DNA from: an uncultured Saprospiraceae bacterium | GTDB lineage: Bacteria; Bacteroidota; Bacteroidia; Chitinophagales; Saprospiraceae | Reading direction: 5' to 3' | Assembly: GCA_937928405.1 (NCBI GenBank) | Contig: CALFWZ010000089.1 | Coordinates: 1-33,800 of the forward strand | DNA length: 33,800 nucleotides | Part shown: positions 15,204 through 22,763 of the stretch, in pieces | Layout: the number at the start of each line of letters is the position of its first letter | Position numbering within the stretch: position 1 is the stretch's first letter | Notes under the pieces: model-generated | Told to the model about the DNA's origin: nothing | The model's input: the letters and a program-made list of their open reading frames with translations, nothing else | Database searches by the model: none | Translations under genes and position numbers: made by a program

Positions 15204-17111
15204 TTGGACCACCAGAACGGGATAAGAAAAACGCTAAAGCAATATTGGGGCTACGACGATTTTCGTCCTTCCCAAGAGGAAATTATCTGTTCTGTACTAG
15301 CAGGTAATGATACGCTAGCATTATTGCCGACAGGAGGTGGAAAGTCAATTTGTTTTCAGGTTCCTGCTATGTATCAAGAAGGCATTTGTGTGGTCATTTC
15401 TCCGCTGATCGCATTGATGAAGGATCAAGTAGCTAATTTGGTCAAACGAGGCATCTCTGCAGTTGCTATTTATAGTGGGATGCGACATAAAGAAATTGAC
15501 CGAATATTAGATAATTGTGTTTATGGTAAGGTTAAATTGCTTTATGTTTCTCCGGAACGTTTGACTACGGAGTTGATGAACGTGAGATTGCGTAAAATGC
15601 CGGTTAATCTAATCGCCGTAGACGAGGCACACTGTATTTCCCAATGGGGCTATGATTTTCGTCCTTCCTATCTTAAAATTGCAGAGATTAGAACCCTGCT
15701 ACCCAAGATTCCAATCATTGCATTGACGGCTACCGCTACTCCTGAGGTGGTAAAAGATATTCAAGAAAAACTATTATTCAAAAAAGAAAACGTCCTACAA
15801 AAAAGCTTCTCTCGTAGTAATCTGGCCTACGTAGTATTTCAGGAAGAAGATAAATTACGTCGGATGCGAGAAATTCTCAATAGTGTAAAAGGATCGGGAA
15901 TTGTCTACGTACGGAGTCGAAAACGCAGTCAAGAGATCGCTGTTCATTTAGCAAAAAATAACATCTCTGCCGCATATTATCATGCGGGTTTAGAAACTGA
16001 ACGTCGAACCGCGATTCAGGAAGCTTGGATTGACAATAAAGTAAGAATTATCGTGGCCACGAATGCCTTTGGAATGGGCATTGACAAACCAGATGTCCGG
16101 ATCGTATTACATCTCGCTATTCCGGAAAGTCTAGAAGCTTATTTTCAAGAAGCAGGCCGGGCGGGACGAGACGAACAAAAAGCATATGCCGTACTTTTAC
16201 ATACCGAAGAGGATCGAAAAAAATTGGAACACTATTATCAAACTAGTTTTCCGCCTATCCCAGTAATAAGAAAAGTATATCAATCTTTGGCTTCTTATTT
16301 TCAATTGGCCGTAGGAAGTGGATTAGGAGACAGCTATGATTTTGATTTGACCGAGTTTGTAGAGATTTACAAACTTAAGATCATGACAACTTACAGCAGT
16401 TTAAAAATTTTGGAACAATCAGAATTATTGGTACTGACTGAATCTGTATTCCGGCCTGCCAGCATTCGTTTTATTATTGGTAAAGAGGAATTATACGATT
16501 ATACTTTGCGCAATCGTAAGATGGAATTTATTATTAAAAAAATATTGCAAAATTTTCAAGGAGCTTTTAATAATGATGTTTCTTTTTTTGAAGGTAAATT
16601 GGCTAGAATTTTAAATATGGAATTACCAGAGGTACGAAAGGCCTTGGAGATAATGGTGCAAAATGCTGTGATTGATTACCGACCGCAACGAGAAAAGCCA
16701 CAATTAATTTTTACCCAAGAGATTGTCTCCGCTAGAGATGTATTAATTGATAAAAAAATATATGACTTTCGTAAAAAACGCTACCACCAAAAAATGAAAG
16801 CAGCGATTGCCTATGCGGAAAGACCCGTTTGTCGTAATCAACAATTATTAAGTTATTTTGGAGAAACTGCCAAAAAATGTGGAATTTGCGATGTTTGTTT
16901 GGGAAGAACAACGGTGGCAGTCGCCCCAACTGATTACCAATTATACCAAGAAAAAATAGGTGAACTATTAAAATCATCTCCAAAGACAGTGGAAGAATTG
17001 GCGACCTATTTTACAGCCAACCGAAAAGAAGAATTCCTGAAGGTACTAGACTTTTTAGAAAATGAACAATTCGTTACCGTCAAAGATGGAATGATTCATT
17101 GGAATGCTTAA
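15204..17111 (+). CDS. recQ: ATP-dependent DNA helicase RecQ
   Basis: 3'-5' DNA helicase acting in recombination and fork repair. 635 residues: the opening motif YWGYDDFRPSQEEII (14-28), Walker A TGGGKS (43-48), DEAH box (140-143), ALTATAT motif III, and the second RecA domain with motif VI (QEAGRAGRDE). The RQC zinc site is complete: Cys543, Cys559, Cys562, Cys565. A winged-helix C-terminus follows, with no HRDC domain, as in shorter RecQ proteins. The start is a TTG at 15204: an in-frame stop lies upstream at 15189 and no ATG occurs before the conserved N-terminus. It follows a strong terminator and precedes a glycosyltransferase by 64 bases. Confidence 0.95.
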   Translation: MDHQNGIRKTLKQYWGYDDFRPSQEEIICSVLAGNDTLALLPTGGGKSICFQVPAMYQEGICVVISPLIALMKDQVANLVKRGISAVAIYSGMRHKEIDRILDNCVYGKVKLLYVSPERLTTELMNVRLRKMPVNLIAVDEAHCISQWGYDFRPSYLKIAEIRTLLPKIPIIALTATATPEVVKDIQEKLLFKKENVLQKSFSRSNLAYVVFQEEDKLRRMREILNSVKGSGIVYVRSRKRSQEIAVHLAKNNISAAYYHAGLETERRTAIQEAWIDNKVRIIVATNAFGMGIDKPDVRIVLHLAIPESLEAYFQEAGRAGRDEQKAYAVLLHTEEDRKKLEHYYQTSFPPIPVIRKVYQSLASYFQLAVGSGLGDSYDFDLTEFVEIYKLKIMTTYSSLKILEQSELLVLTESVFRPASIRFIIGKEELYDYTLRNRKMEFIIKKILQNFQGAFNNDVSFFEGKLARILNMELPEVRKALEIMVQNAVIDYRPQREKPQLIFTQEIVSARDVLIDKKIYDFRKKRYHQKMKAAIAYAERPVCRNQQLLSYFGETAKKCGICDVCLGRTTVAVAPTDYQLYQEKIGELLKSSPKTVEELATYFTANRKEEFLKVLDFLENEQFVTVKDGMIHWNA

Positions 17112-17175
17112 GAAGCACAAAAACGATGTGGTTAATTTTTTTATTAAATTTAGATTTTAAATATCGAGTTAAATT

Positions 17176-18345
17176 ATGAGCGATGCTATTCCTAGAATAA
17201 TTCTAACCGTAACCAATGATCTGACCTATGATCAAAGAATGATTCGGATATCACAGGCATTATGTGATGCGGGTTATCGGGTAGTATTAGTGGGAAGAGA
17301 ACGCAAAAATTCTCTTCCACTTGAGCCACAAGATTTTCGCCAACATCGAATTACTTGCTATTTTGAAAAAGGAAAGTTGTTTTATTTAGAATATAACTGG
17401 AGGCTTTACCATTATTTAATATCACAACGATTAAACGGAATTTGTGCGATAGATTTAGATACCATTGTTCCCGTTTATTTTGCTAGTAAATTTCTAAAGG
17501 TTCCAAGATTTTTTGATGCTCACGAATACTTTGAAGAAGTTCCTGAAGTCGTCAACCGACCCTTGATCAAATCGATTTGGGAAAAAATAGCCAATTGGTT
17601 TATTCCTAAGTTTGATCGAGCTTATACGGTTTGTGAGAGTTTAGCTGATATTTTTCAAAAAAAATACGGAATACCTTTTGGGGTTGTACGTAATCTTCCT
17701 TTTTCGGAAGTGCCGCTGCCATCGCCTCCCGTTAATGAACAAGTGGTAGACCAGATAAAAGAATTGGCAGAACATAAAAAGATCATTCTCTACCAAGGAG
17801 CACTCAATGAAGGAAGAGGACTAGAGGCCACGCTAGATGCTATGCACTATCTGGAGGATACTATTTTACTGCTGGCTGGAGACGGAGATTTAGGTTCTTT
17901 TTTACACCAACGAGTGGCAAGGGAATATTTGCGTAAAAAAGTAATTTTTTTAGGCTACGTTACACCGTCCACCCTGCGAGCTATCACGCCCTTTGCCACC
18001 TTGGGGCTGAATCTTTTAGAGCCACGAGGGAAAAGTTATTATTTTTCTTTGGCCAATAAAACTTTTGATTATATTCAGGCCGGCGTTCCTGCCTTGCATC
18101 CAGATTTTCCTGAATATCGGAGATTGATGACTGAATTTCAGACAGGAATTTTGGTGGAACGACTAGAGGGGAATTATTTGGCTACGGTCATTGCTGAATT
18201 ATTAGATAATGCTCCGCAATATGCTGTCTTAAAAGCTAATTGCCGGTTGGCACAAAATAAGCTAGTCTGGGAAAAAGAGAAAGAACGGCTAACTGAAATT
18301 TACGATGGGTTTTATAAAATTAATACAAATGAACCGCTAGTTTAA
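17176..18345 (+). CDS. GT4-type glycosyltransferase
   Basis: 389 residues, GT-B fold, retaining GT4-like. The N-terminal half starts RIILTVTNDLTYDQRMIR and has a conserved DAHEYFEEVPEV segment at about 114-125, common in Bacteroidota members. The C-terminal nucleotide-sugar half begins near 200, with GALNEGRG (208-215), LLLAGDGDLG and the region around FDYIQAGVPAL, where the family's acceptor/donor Glu motif usually lies. There is no signal or transmembrane segment. It would transfer a sugar to a cell-surface glycan precursor at the inner face of the membrane; the sugar and acceptor are unknown. No other glycan genes are next to it. It may be cotranscribed with recQ (64-base gap, no terminator seen). 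Confidence 0.85.
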   Translation: MSDAIPRIILTVTNDLTYDQRMIRISQALCDAGYRVVLVGRERKNSLPLEPQDFRQHRITCYFEKGKLFYLEYNWRLYHYLISQRLNGICAIDLDTIVPVYFASKFLKVPRFFDAHEYFEEVPEVVNRPLIKSIWEKIANWFIPKFDRAYTVCESLADIFQKKYGIPFGVVRNLPFSEVPLPSPPVNEQVVDQIKELAEHKKIILYQGALNEGRGLEATLDAMHYLEDTILLLAGDGDLGSFLHQRVAREYLRKKVIFLGYVTPSTLRAITPFATLGLNLLEPRGKSYYFSLANKTFDYIQAGVPALHPDFPEYRRLMTEFQTGILVERLEGNYLATVIAELLDNAPQYAVLKANCRLAQNKLVWEKEKERLTEIYDGFYKINTNEPLV

Positions 18346-18379
18346 GCGTGTTACCGAAATTGCAGAGCAAAATTAAAAT

Positions 18380-18505
18380 GCCAGAAAGTCACTAAGACTC
18401 TAAGGATTTTTTCGTAGAATGAGCAAACGATCTCGCAGAGTCGAGCACGACAGTGCGAAAAGTGAGCGAACCGCTAAGCGGACGGGAAATGAGTGACTTT
18501 GTGGC
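18380..18505. repeat. Hairpin-rich inverted-repeat element in the 18346-18672 gap
   Basis: GCCAGAAAGTCACT (18380-18393) and AGTGACTTTGTGGC (18492-18505) are inverted with 13 of 14 bases pairing. Inside are further pairs: GACTCT/AGAGTC (18396, 18437), TTTTCG/CGAAAA (18409, 18456), GCAC/GTGC (18445, 18453) and CCGCT-a-AGCGG (18471). No reading frame is evident. It looks like a structured interspersed repeat (REP/MITE-like) and may also end the upstream transcript. I see nothing else in this 327-base gap. Confidence 0.6.
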
Positions 18506-18672
18506 TCAAATATGATTTTTTAGAACTATTATCCTGTACTCAGAAGCGTTTGTTTAAGGTTACCTCAATTTTGTAGAATTATCAAAAATTAGACAAGAAT
18601 TAAGGTTTTAACTTTTCGGAAATAAACATCCTAAATACTCATTCGTCTAATAAAAAAACACTTACGTTTACT

Positions 18673-19353
18673 ATGGCAACACCTATTTTTACACCAGCTA
18701 CCTTAAAATTTCTTAAGCAATTAAAGAAAAATAATAATCGAGACTGGTTTAATAAAAACAAAAATCGTTATGAATTAGCCCGGGAGGAGTTGAAAAAATT
18801 GCAAGCAGCGCTACTCGATGAAATGTCTCATCAAGATGAAATTGCTCGAGTAAAACTATTTCGGATTTATCGAGACGTGCGATTTTCAAAAAATAAAGAA
18901 CCCTATAAACCTCATTTTAGTGGATACATCGAGCGGGCCACCAAATGGAAAAGGGGAGGCTATTATTTTCAAATTGCACCCGACGGAAATTCGATGGTCG
19001 GTGGTGGGTTTTTTAGTCCAGAAAAAGAAGACCTCAAACGGATTCGAAAGGAAATTGAATCCAACGATAAACCACTTCGGAAAATTATTAACGCCAAAGC
19101 ATTTAAAGATACCTTTACACAACTAAATGGTGAACAATTAAAAACGGCTCCGCGTGGATTCGATAAAGACCATCCCGCCGTTGATTTATTGCGCTATAAA
19201 CAATTTTATATCTCCAAAAAAATGACGGACGATGAAATTTTAGATGGGAACCTTGTAAAAGAATTATGCAAAACGTATAAAAAAATGAGACCCTTTTTTA
19301 ATTATATGAGCGAAGTCCTTACCACAGATGAAAACGGTGTTCCAATTGAATAA
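18673..19353 (+). CDS. DUF2461 family protein
   Basis: 226 residues matching the DUF2461 (TIGR02453) family throughout. The N-terminus TLKFLKQLKKNNNRDWF with the following NKNRYE is the family hallmark. FRIYRDVRFSKNKEPYKPHF and GGYYFQIAPDG follow at about 58-105, and KQFYISKKMTDDEIL near 175. Cytoplasmic, no signal peptide; function not established for the family. It is followed 45 bases later by the M48 protease lipoprotein and may share a transcript with it. The ATG at 18673 fits the family start. Confidence 0.92.
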   Translation: MATPIFTPATLKFLKQLKKNNNRDWFNKNKNRYELAREELKKLQAALLDEMSHQDEIARVKLFRIYRDVRFSKNKEPYKPHFSGYIERATKWKRGGYYFQIAPDGNSMVGGGFFSPEKEDLKRIRKEIESNDKPLRKIINAKAFKDTFTQLNGEQLKTAPRGFDKDHPAVDLLRYKQFYISKKMTDDEILDGNLVKELCKTYKKMRPFFNYMSEVLTTDENGVPIE

Positions 19354-19398
19354 TCTAAATCTAATACACAACCAAATTTATTGCTAAATAATGCTATT

Positions 19399-20853
19399 AT
19401 GAAAAATTTAAAATATGTGCTTATACTGTTTTGGATGGCCAGTTTACTCTCGTTATCCGGCTGTAAAACTAATCCTGTAACTGGGAAAAAGGAACTCAAC
19501 TTTATGTCTGAAAGCAAGGAGATTGCTATGGGTAAACAATATGACCCTTCGATTGTGGCGAGTTATGGTCTGTATGAAGACACAAAAATGCAGAAATTTA
19601 TTGATGAGAAAGGACAGCAGATGGCTCGGATCTCTCATCGTCCTCACCTGAATTATGAGTTTAAAATTTTAGATTCACCGGTTGTAAATGCCTTTGCGGT
19701 ACCCGGTGGCTATGTTTATTTTACCCGAGGAATTATGGCGCATTTTAATAATGAAGCAGAGTTTGCAGGTGTATTAGGACATGAGATTGGACATATTACT
19801 GCTCGACACTCTGCCAAACAATATAGCAAACAAATGCTGGGACAGGTGGGGTTGATTGCGGGGGTTGTATTATCTCCTGGTGTGCGAAATAATTTTCAGC
19901 AAATTCAACAAGGGATGGGATTGTTATTTTTAAAATTTGGACGAGATGCTGAAAGTCAGTCCGATATGCTTGGTGTTAGCTATTCTACTGAAGTTGGATA
20001 TGATTCAGAATATATGGCGGGCTTTTTTAAAACCTTAAGTCGGATGCGGGAAGGGACAGAGTCCGAAACCATCCCAACGTTTATGAGCACGCATCCTGAT
20101 CCGGGTGATCGATTTAATAATGTAAAACAGTTGACCGTAAAAGAACAAGCGAAGTATCCAGGTAAAAAATATGCGGTGGAAAGAGATAATTATTTGCGGA
20201 TGATTGATGGGTTGGTTTATGGAGAAGATCCAAAAGGTGGATATGTACAAAATGACGTCTTTTATCATCCAGTAATGAAGTTCAAATTTAATATTCCACG
20301 AGGATGGAGAACCGCTAATTCTCCTGCGCAATTTCAAATGGCAGATCCAAATGGTAAAGCCATGATGGCGTTGACGCTTGGCCAAGGAGCAACCTTGGAA
20401 GAAGCTGCCCAGAAGTTTATTAGCGAAAATAAATTAACGCTCATTTCGTCAGAGAATGGAAATGTGAACGGTTATAAAGCCATTGCATTGGTGGCAGACC
20501 AAACCAATGAACAAGATGCCACTCAATCGATTAGAATTCTCAATTACCTTATTGAATACGATGGTAAAATTTTTCAAATCTACGGTGTTGCTCAGAAGAC
20601 AACCTTTGCAGGTTTTCGCAGTACGTTTAAATCCACTATGCAGAGCTTTAATAAATTGACAGACCAGTCTAAAATCAATGTGAAGCCAGAAAGAATTCGG
20701 ATCAAGACGGTTAGCAAAGCAGGAACTTTAAGGGCTGTTTTAAACACTTTTAAAGTCGAAGCTGCTAGACAAAAAGAACACGCCATCCTTAACGGAATGG
20801 AATTGGCGGATCAATTAAAAGCAGGAACGCTGATTAAGATTATTGAGAAATAA
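19399..20853 (+). CDS. M48-family metalloprotease lipoprotein
   Basis: 484 residues from the ATG at 19399. A TTG 18 bases upstream is in frame, but the signal peptide begins at MKNLKYV. The lipobox is LSGC (Cys22). The zinc site is HEIGH (His128, His132) with Glu185 in the AESQSD motif, all intact. The domain starts VTGKKELNFMS, typical of periplasmic BepA/YfgC-like or LoiP-like M48 proteases that act on envelope or outer-membrane proteins. Residues about 265-410 form a separate C-terminal domain. The last 45 residues (from SKAGTLRAVL through HAILNGMELADQLKAG) look like a degenerate LysM-like module that could hold the enzyme on peptidoglycan. A strong terminator follows at 20967. Confidence 0.93.
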   Translation: MKNLKYVLILFWMASLLSLSGCKTNPVTGKKELNFMSESKEIAMGKQYDPSIVASYGLYEDTKMQKFIDEKGQQMARISHRPHLNYEFKILDSPVVNAFAVPGGYVYFTRGIMAHFNNEAEFAGVLGHEIGHITARHSAKQYSKQMLGQVGLIAGVVLSPGVRNNFQQIQQGMGLLFLKFGRDAESQSDMLGVSYSTEVGYDSEYMAGFFKTLSRMREGTESETIPTFMSTHPDPGDRFNNVKQLTVKEQAKYPGKKYAVERDNYLRMIDGLVYGEDPKGGYVQNDVFYHPVMKFKFNIPRGWRTANSPAQFQMADPNGKAMMALTLGQGATLEEAAQKFISENKLTLISSENGNVNGYKAIALVADQTNEQDATQSIRILNYLIEYDGKIFQIYGVAQKTTFAGFRSTFKSTMQSFNKLTDQSKINVKPERIRIKTVSKAGTLRAVLNTFKVEAARQKEHAILNGMELADQLKAGTLIKIIEK

Positions 20854-20875
20854 AAAAATCAATTAAGCTAAAAGG

Positions 20876-20940
20876 CCGGATGGCGTCCCATCCGGTTACA
20901 ACGCAGGCCAATCATTGAAATTGGAATACAAACGGCCTGC
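20876..20940. other. Two strong hairpins of unknown role after the M48 gene
   Basis: CCGGATGG (20876-20883), a 4-base loop, CCATCCGG (20888-20895). Then GCAGGCC (20903-20909) pairs with GGCCTGC (20934-20940), enclosing an inner CCAAT/ATTGG stem. The GC content is well above that of the surroundings, and the block lies between the stop codon and the real terminator. It could be a 3'-UTR structure, a small RNA or a degenerate repeat. Confidence 0.5.
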
Positions 20941-20966
20941 CAAGTTAATAGACAAGATAAAATAGG

Positions 20967-21007
20967 AAAGGGTTGCAAGGAATTTGTTTTCGTGCAACTC
21001 TTTTTTT
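20967..21007 (+). terminator. Intrinsic terminator of the M48 gene
   Basis: AAAGGGTTGCA (20967-20977) pairs with TGCAACTCTTT (20993-21003) over 11 positions with one G-U, and the T-run continues to 21007. Confidence 0.9.
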
Positions 21008-21011
21008 GTTT

Positions 21012-21043
21012 GTTGAACTGTTGTAGCGTTGAATTGTTGAAAG
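21012..21043 (+). repeat. 8-bp-period GTTGA array 3' of the M48 gene (4 units)
   Basis: Units GTTGAACT, GTTGTAGC, GTTGAATT, GTTGAAAG, more diverged than other members. It starts five bases after the terminator T-run and is in opposite orientation to the array at 21184, so the two could pair across about 140 bases. Confidence 0.7.
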
Positions 21044-21183
21044 TGTCAATTTTAAGATATTTATTTTGTTATTTTGAACTATCCTTATTAAAAAAAATCG
21101 ACTACCTTGGACTATTTAGTAATTTTATTTTTAATACACAGTGTATTTAATCCCTGATTCCCATTACTATTTTAATTATTAGT

Positions 21184-21255
21184 ATTCAACGATTCAACGA
21201 TTCAACGATTCAACGATTCAACGATTCAACGATTCAACAAATCAACAAATCAACT
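21184..21255 (+). repeat. 8-bp-period TCAAC array immediately 5' of the decarboxylase (9 units)
   Basis: Six perfect ATTCAACG units (21184-21231), then ATTCAACA, AATCAACA and AATCAACT. The last unit ends seven bases before the ATG, so the array occupies the position of the ribosome-loading region. Same family and orientation as the array 5' of mqo. Confidence 0.93.
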
Positions 21256-21262
21256 CAAACCC

Positions 21263-22711
21263 ATGCGCGATAAAATCCTAGCCCTAGAAAAACAAGCCCA
21301 ATTATTAGAACCCAATGCCGAGATTCGAAAAAAATGGAATGGAGCAGTCAACGAATATGCAGAATCCTTTTTATCAGAAATAGAAACCCTAAAAGCTTGG
21401 AATGAAACCACCGCAAAAGGGGAGGGTATATTGGATTTGCCCATCGCTGATCATCCTCGAAAAATGGAAGATATACTTTCTGTGATTGAAAAAGACGTAG
21501 ACTATCCCGCGTTGAATCCAGCATCGGGAGGACACTTGGCTTATATTCCCGGAGGCGGCTTATTTCCTACGGCGTTAGGAGATTATCTAGCAGACATCAC
21601 CAACCGCTATGCAGGAATATTTTTTGCCAGTCCAGGTGCAGTGCGAATTGAAAATCTCCTGATTCGTTGGATGTGCGAGATGGTAGGTTTTCCAAAATCG
21701 GCATTAGGGAATCTAACGTCTGGTGGTTCCATCGCGACGCTCGTAGCGGTCACCACCGCACGAGATGCCAAAAAAATCAAATCTCGGGATATTGAAAATA
21801 TAGTGATTTACTTAACAGAGCAAGCCCATCATTCTGTCCAAAAAGCGATTCGAATCGCAGGCTTGGGTGAAGCTAAGATGAACTATATTCCGATCACCGA
21901 TAATTTTAAAATGGATGAGGTGGCGTTGGCAAAAGAAATTGAAGCAGATATCGCAGCAGGCTTTAAACCGTTTATGATCGTCGCCTCGGCGGGAACGACA
22001 GATACCGGCGTGATTGATCCTTTATCTGCCATCGCAGACTTAGCGGAAGCGCATGAGATGTGGTTACATGTAGATGCAGCTTATGGTGGATTTTTTCTAT
22101 TGGCCGATGAAGTCAAAGCCAATTTTAAGGGCATTGAACGAGCGGATTCTGTGACCATTGATCCACACAAAGGATTGTTCTTAGCGTATGGTACAGGAGC
22201 CATTCTCATAAAAAATGTAGAGGCCTTACAAAACACCCATTACTACTTAGCCAATTATATGCAGGATGTTGTCAAGGAAGTGGAAGAGCCTTCTCCGGCG
22301 GATCTTTCGCCAGAATTGACCAAGCATTTTCGTGGGATGCGGATGTGGTTGCCGTTACAATTATTTGGTTTAGCTCCTTTTAAAGCTGCGCTCAGTGAAA
22401 AGATTTGGTTAACTAGATATTTTCATGAGGAGATTCAAAAAAGAGGATTTGAAGTAGGTCCGACACCGGAGTTGTCTGTGATGATCTATCGCTATGTACC
22501 TGAGTCAGGCGATGCGAATGCCTTTAATGCCAAGATCGTAGAAGAAGTAAGAAAAGATGGTCGAGTGTATTTATCCTCCACGAGTATTAAAGGTGTCTTT
22601 TGGATTCGCCTGGCTGTTTTGAGTTTTAGAAGTCATTTGCGGACGATTGATTTGTGTTTGGAAGTGCTGGAAGCGTCGGTGAAGAAATTGACTAGAGAGG
22701 CAGTGAGGTAG
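21263..22711 (+). CDS. PLP-dependent group II amino-acid decarboxylase
   Basis: 482 residues of the aromatic-L-amino-acid/glutamate decarboxylase group. The cofactor sites are present: HVDAAYGG with Asp271 (pairs with the pyridine nitrogen), DPHKGLF with Lys303 as the Schiff-base lysine, and LTSGGSIATL (phosphate and substrate region). The N-terminal PALNPASGGHLAYIPGGG is typical of the family. It would remove the carboxyl group from an amino acid (aromatic or other; the substrate cannot be read from the sequence), in the cytoplasm as a dimer. The gene stands alone: a repeat array takes up the space before its ATG and a WG-repeat gene follows 52 bases later. There is no Shine-Dalgarno-like sequence, as is usual in this phylum. 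Confidence 0.93.
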   Translation: MRDKILALEKQAQLLEPNAEIRKKWNGAVNEYAESFLSEIETLKAWNETTAKGEGILDLPIADHPRKMEDILSVIEKDVDYPALNPASGGHLAYIPGGGLFPTALGDYLADITNRYAGIFFASPGAVRIENLLIRWMCEMVGFPKSALGNLTSGGSIATLVAVTTARDAKKIKSRDIENIVIYLTEQAHHSVQKAIRIAGLGEAKMNYIPITDNFKMDEVALAKEIEADIAAGFKPFMIVASAGTTDTGVIDPLSAIADLAEAHEMWLHVDAAYGGFFLLADEVKANFKGIERADSVTIDPHKGLFLAYGTGAILIKNVEALQNTHYYLANYMQDVVKEVEEPSPADLSPELTKHFRGMRMWLPLQLFGLAPFKAALSEKIWLTRYFHEEIQKRGFEVGPTPELSVMIYRYVPESGDANAFNAKIVEEVRKDGRVYLSSTSIKGVFWIRLAVLSFRSHLRTIDLCLEVLEASVKKLTREAVR

Positions 22712-22763
22712 TAGGTAATTTTTTTTACTGATAAAAAATAGCGTAAAACAAAAATTGAGAGCT

